Source: Fibrobacter succinogenes
GTDB lineage: Bacteria > Fibrobacterota > Fibrobacteria > Fibrobacterales > Fibrobacteraceae
DNA: 64,000 nt
Reading direction: 5' to 3'
Assembly: GCA_902791475.1 (NCBI GenBank)
Contig: CADAWC010000028.1
Location: 1 to 64,000, forward strand
The stretch's first letter is position 1, and each line of letters begins with the position of its first letter. The notes beneath the pieces are model-generated. The model made no database searches and was not told the DNA's origin. It was given only the letters and a program-made list of their open reading frames with translations. Shown here piece after piece: positions 1 through 7,441 of this stretch. Made by a program: the position numbers and the translations under genes.

Positions 1-1200
1 TTCGTTAGTTTCTTCGATTGTCACAAAGGATTTATTGGCAGAGGCGAACAAGTCCTGCATAAACACCTTGCCGCTCGGGGCGAACTTTTCGTCAAGGTCA
101 GTCACGGTAAGTTCTGCATTGTCGCCACCCTTGAGGTTCTTCCAGATTTCTTCATAGATGTCGTCAGTTTTTGTTTCCTTGTTGGCCTGCACCGGGAAAC
201 GCACCACCACATGCTTCTTGTACACCTTGGCGAGGTTCTCGTTCACGGGCGTGAACGGGATTTCCATCTTGGTTTCGGCTTCGCCGCACTTGATGGTCAC
301 GGTGATGATAGCCTTTTCGTTGTCGCGGACTGTATCCACGATGGCGCAAGACTTGTCTTCTAGTTCTGCATTCCAGCTGCTGTAGGCGTCGTTGAACTTG
401 CTGTCGATATCTTCGCCGAACTTGTCCGTTGCAGAACTCAGGTTCTTGAGGGCGTCATCGATATCCTTCTGGTTTTTGGACGATGCAGAGCTCAAGTTCG
501 CGAGAGCATCGTCAATATCCTTCTGGTTCTTGGACGATGCAGAGCTCAGGCCCTTAAGAGCGTCGTCAATGTCCTTTTGCTGCTTGGCAGAAGCGCTGCT
601 CAACTTGGCGTTGATGTCCTTTTCGCTCTTAGCAGAGGCTGCGCTCAAAGCGTCATTGATAGACTTCTTGATAGCGGCTGTATCGACACTTACGCCATTT
701 GAACCATTCGAACCGTTGGAGCCGTTCTTTCCAGCTTCTCCCTTCAAGGATGCAAGCCATTCCTGTTCGGAGCCCTTGAAACCGTTATCCTTTGCGATTT
801 CATAAGCGGACTTGCCATTCGTACCGCTGGAACCGTTCGCGCCGCTGGAGCCGTCGGAACCATTCTTGCCGTTGTAGACAACACCGATTGTATCGTTGCC
901 ATCGCAAATAATCGCAATGCCGGACTTGTCCTTGAGTTCCTTGGATTCGCAACGGTACTGGATGGCTTCATGGTCGTTCATGGCGACCCATTCGCCTTCA
1001 GAGCACACGTACATCGTAGCCTTGGACTTTACAAAAGCCATGGAGCCTTCGGTCGAATCGCTACAGTCTTCATCATTCAATGAAGTAACCGTGGTGAACT
1101 GGTTGCCATCCTGAGAATACAACAGGTCATCGCCGCAACCGGCGAAATAGAAAGCCATTGCAGAAATTGCAAGACCAAGCTTGATGGATTTATTTTTCAT
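1..1200 (-). CDS. Collagen-like surface lipoprotein, C-terminus beyond the window edge (partial)
   Basis: The frame opens with ATG at 1198-1200 and stays open to base 1, so 400 residues are visible and the C-terminus is missing. Residues 1-22 form a lipoprotein signal peptide (hydrophobic core, lipobox FAGC, lipidated Cys22). Around residues 120-180 there are two short collagen-like Gly-X-Y tracts (GSNGSNGSNG type) separated by a segment reading AYEIAKDNGFKGSEQEW, a linker seen in bacterial collagen-like proteins. Then come about four 18-residue repeats (SSASSKNQKDIDDAL type; 54-base period, about 427-602), predicted helical, and a more globular region. I infer an outer-membrane-anchored rod or stalk. 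No enzymatic motif is visible. It is transcribed away from the HD-family gene across an AT-rich divergent spacer. Confidence 0.85.
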   Translation of the reverse strand, partial: MKNKSIKLGLAISAMAFYFAGCGDDLLYSQDGNQFTTVTSLNDEDCSDSTEGSMAFVKSKATMYVCSEGEWVAMNDHEAIQYRCESKELKDKSGIAIICDGNDTIGVVYNGKNGSDGSSGANGSSGTNGKSAYEIAKDNGFKGSEQEWLASLKGEAGKNGSNGSNGSNGVSVDTAAIKKSINDALSAASAKSEKDINAKLSSASAKQQKDIDDALKGLSSASSKNQKDIDDALANLSSASSKNQKDIDDALKNLSSATDKFGEDIDSKFNDAYSSWNAELEDKSCAIVDTVRDNEKAIITVTIKCGEAETKMEIPFTPVNENLAKVYKKHVVVRFPVQANKETKTDDIYEEIWKNLKGGDNAELTVTDLDEKFAPSGKVFMQDLFASANKSFVTIEETNE

Positions 1201-1497
1201 TTTTCGTTTCCAATTATTTACATTTTGGTAAAAACCTGTACAAATTTAGTTTTTTTTAAATTTATCGTAAAGAGTTTAGGGCATAACCCATTTGGGCTAT
1301 AGCAAATCCAAAAAATTTTAGTAACATGGCATTTTTAACCCGATAAAAAGATTTTTCGACACATCCCATCATTTTTTGCGTAAAAAACAGGCTTTTTCCC
1401 TCCTTTTAAAAAAAACAGTCGATTTTTTAACTAAGCTTTATGTATATTCAAGTCATGGGCATCAACAATGCTCGAAGTTTTTAAAAAAAGGTTAATA
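1201..1497. other. Divergent AT-rich intergenic region
   Basis: This spacer separates two divergent genes and contains no credible gene. It holds runs of A and T and one imperfect inverted repeat at 1283-1300 (ATAACCCA / TGGGCTAT) that could be an operator or weak hairpin. I could not fix a promoter with confidence. Confidence 0.4.
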
Positions 1498-2022
1498 ATG
1501 CTTTCTTATCAAGACGCCTACAAAATTGCAGAATCCGTCCACAAAGGCCAGCAAGACAAAGCCGGTGGCCCATACATCGATTTCCTCCAGAATGTCGCCG
1601 ACTATCTCAAGAACAAAGGCGAATCCGAAGATGTCCAGGTTCTCGCTATTTTGCAGGATTCCATTACTTCTGCCACTAAAAAGACTCCGGACGACATGAT
1701 CAAGATGGGCGTACCGGCCGACATGGTGGACCTCATCCAGAAGATGACCTACCACAAGAACCAGGCATGGATTGACGAATACAGCTGCCACCTCATGGAA
1801 AAGGGTGTACCGGCCGAAGACGCCACCTACGACGCCCGCGAAAAGGACTTTGTACGCTTTGTCGAAACGCTCAAGGACAACCCGACGGCCGCAAAGGCAA
1901 AGAGCGCCATTTTGAACGTGCTCATGGACGACAAGTACATCCACCGACAGGAACGCCGCGAACTCAAGACGAAGTTCCGCCTCAAGAAGTACAAGGCTGC
2001 CATCCAGGCACTTGGAGTTTAA
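1498..2022 (+). CDS. Degenerate RelA/SpoT-type HD-domain protein
   Basis: A 174-residue soluble protein. The start at 1498 is preferred to an upstream ATG at 1468 because AAGG lies about 8 bases before it and the domain begins at once (YQDAYKIAE). The first 90 residues follow the N-terminal (p)ppGpp hydrolase domain pattern: HKGQxDKAGGPYI resembles HxGQxRKSGEPYI, and GVPADMVDLIQKMT resembles the later helix before lTr. Key metal ligands are missing: the usual HP is FL, and the HD pair of LLHDVVEDT reads ILQDSITSAT. This suggests a non-catalytic member, perhaps a ligand sensor. Family placement is by pattern only. A strong terminator follows directly. Confidence 0.65.
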   Translation: MLSYQDAYKIAESVHKGQQDKAGGPYIDFLQNVADYLKNKGESEDVQVLAILQDSITSATKKTPDDMIKMGVPADMVDLIQKMTYHKNQAWIDEYSCHLMEKGVPAEDATYDAREKDFVRFVETLKDNPTAAKAKSAILNVLMDDKYIHRQERRELKTKFRLKKYKAAIQALGV

Positions 2023-2028
2023 AAAAAT

Positions 2029-2052
2029 GCCCGCCGCGAGCGGGCTTTTTTT
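2029..2052 (+). terminator. Rho-independent terminator after the HD-domain gene
   Basis: Perfect 6-bp stem GCCCGC (2029-2034) / GCGGGC (2040-2045), 5-base loop, then seven T residues. It begins seven bases after the stop codon. Confidence 0.9.
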
Positions 2053-2138
2053 ATTGCCACGCCAACACCGATTTACTAATTTTACACCGTAATTTTTTTA
2101 GCCCCAACGGGCACAAACCCCTAAAAAGGAACACAACA

Positions 2139-3245
2139 ATGGCAAATAAAGTCTATAACTTTAGCGCAGGACCGTCGGTCTTGCCGGAACAGGCACTCAA
2201 GGAAGCATCTGCTGCATGCATCGACTTCGAAAACAGCGGCATCAGTATCCTCTCCATGAGTCACCGTTCAAAGCCGATTGAAAACATGTTCGCCCAGACG
2301 GAAGACTACCTCCGTGAATTGATGGGCATCCCGGAAGACTACGACATCGTGTTCCTCGGTGGTGGTTGCTCACTTTTGTTCTGCATGCTCCCGATGAACT
2401 TCCTCGACCAGAACGCTACGGCCGACTATGCTTTGACCGGCGTTTGGGCAAACAAGGCTTACAAGGAAGCTAAGCAGTTCGGTAACGCTCTCGCCGCTTG
2501 CGACACCAAGTCTGAAACTTACAGCCGCATCGACAAGAACTTGAAGCTCAGCGACAACGCAACTTACCTCCACGTGACCGCAAACAACACGATTTACGGT
2601 ACGGAATGGCACAACTTCCCGAAGCCGAAGTCCGGCTTCCTCATGGCAGACGTGAGCTCCGACTTCCTCGCCCGTAAGATCAACGTGTCTGACTTCGGCG
2701 TTGTGTACGGCGGCGCTCAGAAGAACATCAGCTGCGCTGGCGTGACTGTCACGATTATCAAGAAGGGCCTTCTCGGCAAGGTGAACCGCACCATCCCGAC
2801 GATGCTCAACTTCCAGACCCACATCGATGCAAAGAACATGTTCAACACACCTCCGGTCTTTGCCGTGTACGTGATGAACCGCACCCTCAAGTGGCTCAAG
2901 GATTTCGGTGGCGTGGACGCTATCGAAAAGGTGAACCGTTCCAAGGCCGCCCTCCTCTACAGCGCACTCGACAACTCCAAGGTGTTCGTCGGTACGGCTG
3001 CCAAGGAAGACCGCTCCATCATGAACGTTCCGTTCGTGTTCAACAAGGACGTGGTTGCAGCTGACAAGGCTGACGATCTCGCCAAGGAATTCCTTGAATT
3101 CGCAAAGGCTCGCGGTCTGCAGCAGCTCAAGGGTCACCGCTCTGTGGGTGGCTTCCGCGCTTCTATCTACAACGCTATGCCGGTCGAAGGCGTGCAGGCT
3201 CTCGTTGACTGCCTCGGCGACTTCGAAAAGAAAGTTCTTGGGTAA
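2139..3245 (+). CDS. serC: Phosphoserine aminotransferase
   Basis: A 368-residue PLP-dependent class-V aminotransferase converting 3-phosphohydroxypyruvate and glutamate to phosphoserine, the second step of serine synthesis; it may also serve vitamin B6 synthesis. The N-terminus YNFSAGPSVLPE, the SMSHRS segment, the glycine-rich FLGGGCS and the Schiff-base lysine context GGAQKN (about residue 195) are characteristic of SerC. The C-terminal GHRSVGGFRASIYNAMP is also typical. Length matches the family (about 360). An AAGGA Shine-Dalgarno lies before ATG 2139. It stands alone between two terminators, so it is probably monocistronic. Confidence 0.97.
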   Translation: MANKVYNFSAGPSVLPEQALKEASAACIDFENSGISILSMSHRSKPIENMFAQTEDYLRELMGIPEDYDIVFLGGGCSLLFCMLPMNFLDQNATADYALTGVWANKAYKEAKQFGNALAACDTKSETYSRIDKNLKLSDNATYLHVTANNTIYGTEWHNFPKPKSGFLMADVSSDFLARKINVSDFGVVYGGAQKNISCAGVTVTIIKKGLLGKVNRTIPTMLNFQTHIDAKNMFNTPPVFAVYVMNRTLKWLKDFGGVDAIEKVNRSKAALLYSALDNSKVFVGTAAKEDRSIMNVPFVFNKDVVAADKADDLAKEFLEFAKARGLQQLKGHRSVGGFRASIYNAMPVEGVQALVDCLGDFEKKVLG

Positions 3246-3345
3246 TTAGCCCAAAACTTGGACTTGAGCGAAAGCGAAAGTCCAATGTTTTAAGGTTAAT
3301 TGAGACGAGATGCCGTGCCCAGCGCGGTATAATGCATTTGAGAAG

Positions 3346-3372
3346 GTCCCGGCCTATGGCCGGGGCTTTTTC
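3346..3372 (+). terminator. Rho-independent terminator after serC
   Basis: Stem CCCGGCC (3348-3354) / GGCCGGG (3358-3364) with a three-base loop, followed by GCTTTTTCG. About 100 bases after the serC stop. Confidence 0.85.
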
Positions 3373-3391
3373 GTTTAAGGGCTTCGTTTAA

Positions 3392-3444
3392 GGGAGATGC
3401 CCGATCATCCCCGTCAAGCGAGGACAGGCGTCGGGCATGACAAT
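3392..3444 (+). repeat. Palindromic ATGCCCGA...TCGGGCATGACA element, long-loop form
   Basis: Outer stem ATGCCCGA (3397-3404) / TCGGGCAT (3431-3438) followed by GACAATGG. The loop contains CATCCCCGTCAAGCGAGGAC, which recurs in the long copy at 55900-55990. Member of the dispersed family ending CGGGAATGACA described at several places in this window. Confidence 0.75.
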
Positions 3445-3460
3445 GGGAGTATAAAAGAAG

Positions 3461-3497
3461 AACCTCCTCATGGAGCATGAGGAGGTCCTATTTTTTG
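3461..3497 (+). terminator. Strong hairpin with T-tract
   Basis: Nine-bp perfect stem ACCTCCTCA (3462-3470) / TGAGGAGGT (3478-3486) with a 7-base loop, then CCTATTTTTT. It works best as a plus-strand terminator, though the minus strand also ends in a T-rich run. Confidence 0.6.
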
Positions 3498-3906
3498 TGT
3501 TAGGAGTACGCCATTACGGCGCCTTGGAGGAGGATTTCGTGGCACGTATGTCCCCGTGCCGGGTATTTCACAAGGTCCAACAACCAAAACACGACCTTGT
3601 AAAACCACCGAGATAAGTTTAGAACCTTCTTTTTGTTCTCAAAATTACTAACCCATGTACACCCAAAGGCTTTCACTTTCTCGTTTTAACATGAATAAAG
3701 ATACTCTTTTAAATTGCGAATGTCAATAGAAAAAAGCAATTTTTAATATATTTTTGCAAAATATCACATTTTCAAACATACTCAAAATGTTCTCAAATTT
3801 TTAGCAAAGTTTTCAAAAGTACAAAAACAGAGAAAAAAGACCAATAAAATTCTATTTTTGACCAATTCATCGATGTAAATAACTCAAAAATTTCAGAAAC
3901 TGCGTT

Positions 3907-3950
3907 TTTTACGTGAAAACCAGAGAAACAATTAAATTTTTCACGTAAAA
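3907..3950. repeat. ACGTGAAA palindrome, copy 1
   Basis: Perfect 13-bp arms TTTTACGTGAAAA (3907-3919) and TTTTCACGTAAAA (3938-3950) around an 18-base loop. Related palindromes lie at 4087, 49942 and 50131. Confidence 0.8.
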
Positions 3951-4086
3951 ACACATACAAAAGAAGAATTTTTCCACAAAAAACAGCTGAACATCCACTT
4001 TTTAGAGTTCATTCAAGTCAGAAAAGCCCCATTTCAACGAGAATCAACCGGCAAAGCCGGCCAAAAACAACGAACAACATAATTTT

Positions 4087-4126
4087 TTACGTGAAAACCA
4101 GCAATAATCTTGCTTTTTTCACGTAA
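4087..4126. repeat. ACGTGAAA palindrome, copy 2
   Basis: Arms TTACGTGAAAA (4087-4097) and TTTTCACGTAA (4116-4126), loop 18 bases. It lies about 180 bases from copy 1, similar to the spacing of the second pair near 50 kb. Confidence 0.75.
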
Positions 4127-4163
4127 TTTTGACCATTTTTTGAAATTTTGGTTTTTCAACACA

Positions 4164-4191
4164 CAAAAAAAATGCCCGCACAAAGGCGGAC
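4164..4191 (-). terminator. Terminator of the GerW-like gene
   Basis: On the minus strand GTCCGC / GCGGGC (one G-U pair), loop of six, then ATTTTTTTTG. It lies 36 bases beyond the stop codon of the gene at 4227-4562. Confidence 0.8.
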
Positions 4192-4226
4192 ACTACAAAC
4201 ACAAGAGTGTGCTCAGCGATAACGGA

Positions 4227-4562
4227 TTAGTTGTCCGCAGGCTTCTTCGCAAATTTATTCGTAATATCAGGCACAATGTCCATGATTTTCGACACAAGCG
4301 AGCTATCCTTAGTAATCGGCATAATGCGCACGTCATCGCCCTTGATAACGAGGAATGCGACCGGATCGACCGAAGCGCCACCGCCAGATGCAGATGTATC
4401 GCCCTTGTTCTGGTGACCGCCAAAGCCAAAGCCCACGGAAACGCGGCTTACAGGCACAACTGTTGTTTCACCCGCCTGGATAGGTTCACCAATGACTGTT
4501 TCCGCTTTCGTGATGAAGCGGAGCTTTTCTAAAAGAGTTTCAGCAAGTTTTTCAATAGCCAT
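4227..4562 (-). CDS. GerW/YtfJ-family protein
   Basis: A 111-residue protein of the GerW (Bacillus YtfJ) family. The pattern is clear: an amphipathic N-terminal helix (LAETLLEKLRFI), TVIGEPIQAGETTVVPVSRVSVGFGFGG, a glycine-rich GGGASVDPVAFLVIKGDDVRIMP block, and a C-terminal helix. The family is named for a spore germination protein but is widespread in non-sporulating anaerobes, where its role is unknown. No signal peptide is present. It is transcribed alone on the minus strand and ends at a good terminator. Confidence 0.85.
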   Translation of the reverse strand: MAIEKLAETLLEKLRFITKAETVIGEPIQAGETTVVPVSRVSVGFGFGGHQNKGDTSASGGGASVDPVAFLVIKGDDVRIMPITKDSSLVSKIMDIVPDITNKFAKKPADN

Positions 4563-4581
4563 GGCTCTAATATAGATTATA

Positions 4582-4610
4582 GACGAGAGACGAGAGACGA
4601 AAGACGAAAG
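4582..4610. repeat. GACGAGA/GACGAAA short tandem repeat
   Basis: Four consecutive heptamers (GACGAGA GACGAGA GACGAAA GACGAAA). Related tracts occur at 7312-7341, 7399-7437 and 47795-47873, often in inverted pairs. Function unknown. Confidence 0.7.
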
Positions 4611-4627
4611 AAATACATAAAAAAGAG

Positions 4628-4731
4628 GCTAGTGGTTAATAAACAGTGGTTAGTTTTTCATAATCGCGGCAAAGCCGCCAAACTAGTCCTATCTACTGCA
4701 TACTGTTTACTGTCTACTGCGGCTAAAGCCG
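4628..4731. repeat. AGTGGTTAGT / ACTGTTTACTG dispersed repeat
   Basis: Contains AGTGGTTAATAAACAGTGGT and, in the opposite sense, ACTGCATACTGTTTACTGTC, plus two small hairpins GCGGCAAAGCCGC (4654-4666) and GCGGCTAAAGCCGC (4720-4733). Similar sequence fills 42245-42327 and 52077-52270. Confidence 0.6.
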
Positions 4732-5601
4732 CTAATACCTAGCCCCGTAGACACGGTCGCTCGCGGTAAAGAATTTGCGTTCCAAATCCGTCCAATCGAG
4801 ATACCCCCACACCGCCACAACGCGCCCTCCCGGGAGTCGTGTCGCCATGCCGTTAACGCCCTCGCCGGCATTAAAATACAACGTCGACGTTTCGCGGTAA
4901 ATACCTTTAGGCTGAACGATGTTCAGCTGGCGTCCCCAAGCGATAAAGTCATTTTCTTCCACGAGATCCCAGCTGCGGGCGACATTCCACTGCAAGTCGG
5001 CGTCTCTATAGACTTGTGCAAGCACCGGGAAATAAGCTTTCACGCCAAGAAAATACTTCGTCAATATGGACGTATGCCCCGGTTCGCGGTGTTCAAACGG
5101 GAGGCTCAGGAATTCCTGCGGGAATCCGCCATGTCGAGCGTTCGGGAACTGGTGGACATAAGTTTCAAGATCGCTGCGCTCATAACGACGGAAGCTATCG
5201 TGCTTAAAAATGAAGATTCTCGAACCAGAACGAATACTTTGCTCCAGGAAGGATCCACGCAAAATCGGGACAATCCCCTGAAAACGTCCGCTGTTCATGT
5301 AATAATCGAGAGCATACACATCGCTCTTGAACTCAAGAATCGTCACTTCCAACGTGTCGCTCATTTTCATCGGATAACGTAAATCGACTCGTCTCACAAG
5401 CGCCTTGATATCATCACTCGGATTTTCGTCGATACGGATATCATCCATCGGCCACACATAGTTGTCGTAGTAAAGCTGCGTATAATCGACAAATTCATCG
5501 ACTTTCTTTTCACAAGCACAAAACATAAGCGCTAACGCACTAACGCAAACAAACTTAGGCAACACAGAAAACAAACGATTCATACTCCTAAAATTTAGCA
5601 T
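4732..5601 (-). CDS. Hypothetical lipoprotein in the psd operon
   Basis: A 289-residue lipoprotein: hydrophobic signal segment followed by lipobox FCAC and then a soluble domain rich in aromatic and acidic residues. I do not recognise a catalytic motif. The ATG at 5601 is kept because it lies three bases after the upstream stop (likely translational coupling); an internal ATG at 5583 would also give a complete signal peptide but has only one base between AGGAG and the codon. It is third in the minus operon psd - Fe-S protein - lipoprotein, so a role in the envelope is plausible but unproven. Confidence 0.7.
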   Translation of the reverse strand: MLNFRSMNRLFSVLPKFVCVSALALMFCACEKKVDEFVDYTQLYYDNYVWPMDDIRIDENPSDDIKALVRRVDLRYPMKMSDTLEVTILEFKSDVYALDYYMNSGRFQGIVPILRGSFLEQSIRSGSRIFIFKHDSFRRYERSDLETYVHQFPNARHGGFPQEFLSLPFEHREPGHTSILTKYFLGVKAYFPVLAQVYRDADLQWNVARSWDLVEENDFIAWGRQLNIVQPKGIYRETSTLYFNAGEGVNGMATRLPGGRVVAVWGYLDWTDLERKFFTASDRVYGARY

Positions 5602-5604
5602 ACA

Positions 5605-6435
5605 TCAATCGCGTTTGCGGACTTCAGCGTAATTACAATACTCATAAAGCGGGCACTTCGCGCAATGCGATGTCAGCTCGCGGCAAATAAAGCCCTCGCT
5701 CCCATTTTCCAGAAAGAACTGGAGGGAATGCGCCGCAAAATACGGGTTCTCCGGGGCAAGCGCCATAAAATACTCATTTGCAAGCTTTTGCTTTTGGGCA
5801 GGTTCCAGTTCTGCAAAGCTAGACTCCTTTGCAGGCCCGAGCATCGCAAGGAAACGGCGAGCCCCCATCGTCAGCGGCAAGGACGGCATTTTTGAACCAT
5901 CTCGGCAGGTAAGCCCAAGGCCTAGCGGCTGCGGAGCAAGCATGCGATAAATCGCAGCACACGCTTTAGGGCGCGGATTCGAGCGTCCCATGAAATAGAT
6001 TTCGCCCAAGTCACGCCACATTTCTTCGGGAGTGCGTTCACGAACCCAAGCGACCAAATCCGGGTGATGGCGCACAAAAAGCCCAACGCTCCAGAAAATT
6101 CCGGAGACATGTTCAAAGACTGTCCAGTTGCGGCTATTGAACGTCTGCTCCACGACCTCTTCGATTTCGCCCCCTTTCGGCACGGGGAGCGACCAAAGCT
6201 TATCGCCCGGGAAACGCTCGTGCAACTTCACGAGGAGGCGCAAAATATCGGGGTAAGAACGATCCTGAAACAAGACCGTTCCAAGCAACGTCCACGCAAT
6301 CTGTTCATTCGCCGTGGGCATTTTTTGAGCAACATAAACTATGGGGTCAGCGCACTTGAAAAGAAGCGCTACAAAGGCTTTCGAAGCCTTAAATAGCGCT
6401 GGTTCATCGTGAATAAAACGCTTTACCGAGACCAA
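5605..6435 (-). CDS. Endonuclease-III-like protein with C-terminal Fe-S cluster motif
   Basis: 276 residues. The C-terminus reads CRELTSHCAKCPLYEYC, exactly the C-X6-C-X2-C-X5-C spacing of the 4Fe-4S loop of endonuclease III and MutY. The N-terminal two thirds are helical, as in HhH-GPD glycosylases, but I cannot find a convincing LPGVGxKTA helix-hairpin-helix or the catalytic Lys/Asp. It may therefore be a divergent or inactive DNA-repair homologue. The start is TTG at 6435, immediately after the psd stop (TAG TTG), with GAGG a few bases upstream, implying coupling to psd. The nearest internal ATG would remove 38 residues. Confidence 0.65.
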   Translation of the reverse strand: MVSVKRFIHDEPALFKASKAFVALLFKCADPIVYVAQKMPTANEQIAWTLLGTVLFQDRSYPDILRLLVKLHERFPGDKLWSLPVPKGGEIEEVVEQTFNSRNWTVFEHVSGIFWSVGLFVRHHPDLVAWVRERTPEEMWRDLGEIYFMGRSNPRPKACAAIYRMLAPQPLGLGLTCRDGSKMPSLPLTMGARRFLAMLGPAKESSFAELEPAQKQKLANEYFMALAPENPYFAAHSLQFFLENGSEGFICRELTSHCAKCPLYEYCNYAEVRKRD

Positions 6436-7293
6436 CTAGAGAGCCTCGCCCACCTTCACCGCCTGTCCAAGACGGGACTTGAACAAGTCCGGATGGCGTT
6501 CGCGAATTTTCTTGTCGACCACGAGAATTACGGTGCTGCCCATTTCAAAGCGGCCAAGTTCATCGCCACGGTCAAAAGAGAACTGCTGATTCGGGATCCA
6601 GTCCAAGCGCTTTTTATCACGCGGAAGCTTGCCTGCGTTCGTCAAGATATTGTCGTTATACACGACGCCAATGCGGCCAACGTTTGTCGCACCGACCTTG
6701 ACCACGAGCACTTCGGAACCGTCCGCCAAGCGGAGTTCACTCGTCAAGCGTTCATTGATGCTGAAAAGACCTTCAACACGTTCGACACTGCCTGCGTTGA
6801 CCGGCCAAAGCGTACCCGGGCAATAGCTCGAAAGCACGAGGTCGCCCTTGACGGGGCTATGGATGCGGTGGTAGTTGAACGGAGCCAAGTAAATCGTCGC
6901 AAAGGCGCCGCCCTTGAAACGTTCTGCAAGTTCTTCGCTACGCAAAAGGCTCTGGAGCGTGTAAGTCTTGCCCTTCGCCTGGATCAAGTTCTGGTCATCG
7001 CCATCGAACGTTCCCGTCTGCGAAAGCACGCCATCGACCGGGCTTACGATTTCGGCACCATCGGCAACAGGGCGCATACCCGGCTTGAGCTTGCGGATAA
7101 AAAGTTCACCGATGTTCTTGTAATGGCTGAGCGGGTATTCCGATTCAGACATGTCGAGCTTGTAATAGCTAGCAAAGGCGTTGCGAGCGATTTTGCTCAG
7201 GAACGGGATGCGCAAACGCGTAAAGGCACCGAAAATGCGGCTTGCGGCATTCTTCGGCAAAAGCTTCATAAAAACGTAGAAAGGAGTGTTCAT
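6436..7293 (-). CDS. psd: Phosphatidylserine decarboxylase proenzyme
   Basis: 285 residues. It decarboxylates phosphatidylserine to phosphatidylethanolamine at the inner membrane. Diagnostic features are FNYHRIHSPVKG (active-site His region), PVDGVLSQTG, and near the C-terminus FEMGSTVILV, which carries the GST autocleavage site where the serine becomes the pyruvoyl group of the small subunit. Length fits the family (280-320). AAGGAG lies just upstream of ATG 7293. It leads a three-gene minus operon. Confidence 0.96.
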   Translation of the reverse strand: MNTPFYVFMKLLPKNAASRIFGAFTRLRIPFLSKIARNAFASYYKLDMSESEYPLSHYKNIGELFIRKLKPGMRPVADGAEIVSPVDGVLSQTGTFDGDDQNLIQAKGKTYTLQSLLRSEELAERFKGGAFATIYLAPFNYHRIHSPVKGDLVLSSYCPGTLWPVNAGSVERVEGLFSINERLTSELRLADGSEVLVVKVGATNVGRIGVVYNDNILTNAGKLPRDKKRLDWIPNQQFSFDRGDELGRFEMGSTVILVVDKKIRERHPDLFKSRLGQAVKVGEAL

Positions 7294-7311
7294 GATTGCA
7301 ATAATAGATTT

Positions 7312-7441
7312 TTAGACGAAAGACGAAAGACGAGAGACGAGAGAAAATGCAATAAGAACAGTTCATTTTTTTTCGCGTAGCACCTTAAAAATCTTTAGTC
7401 TCTCGTCTGTAGGTTCGAAGAGCCGTTCTCTCGTCTAAATC
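7312..7441. repeat. Inverted TCTCGTC-type repeat region
   Basis: Left part: GACGAAAGACGAAAGACGAG followed by AGACGAGAG. Right part (7399-7437): TCTCTCGTCTGTAG ... GTTCTCTCGTCTAAA. The right part matches 47818-47873 except for its centre, so this is a dispersed element with inverted ends. Confidence 0.65.

Larger units (their letters stand above)
3498..4162. other. Gene-free AT-rich stretch with hairpins at its left end
   Basis: No coding frame is credible here. The first 110 bases are GC-richer and rich in hairpins: CGCC/GGCG near 3508-3522, GGCACG/CGTGCC at 3541-3560, ACAAGGTC (3570-3577) / GACCTTGT (3593-3600). After that the sequence is strongly AT-rich and carries two palindromes with ACGTGAAA/TTTCACGT cores, listed separately. 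The left part could be an unrecognised structured RNA; I could not match it to tmRNA, SRP RNA, RNase P or 6S RNA. Confidence 0.4.

Noticed and set aside
427-602. 54-base repeats considered as a CRISPR array
   Set aside because: They encode in-frame protein repeats without unique spacers between identical palindromic units.
3498-3610. Known structural RNA (tmRNA, SRP RNA, RNase P, 6S)
   Set aside because: None of the hallmark sequences, such as the GGAAGGAAGCAG-type SRP loop or RNase P core, are present.
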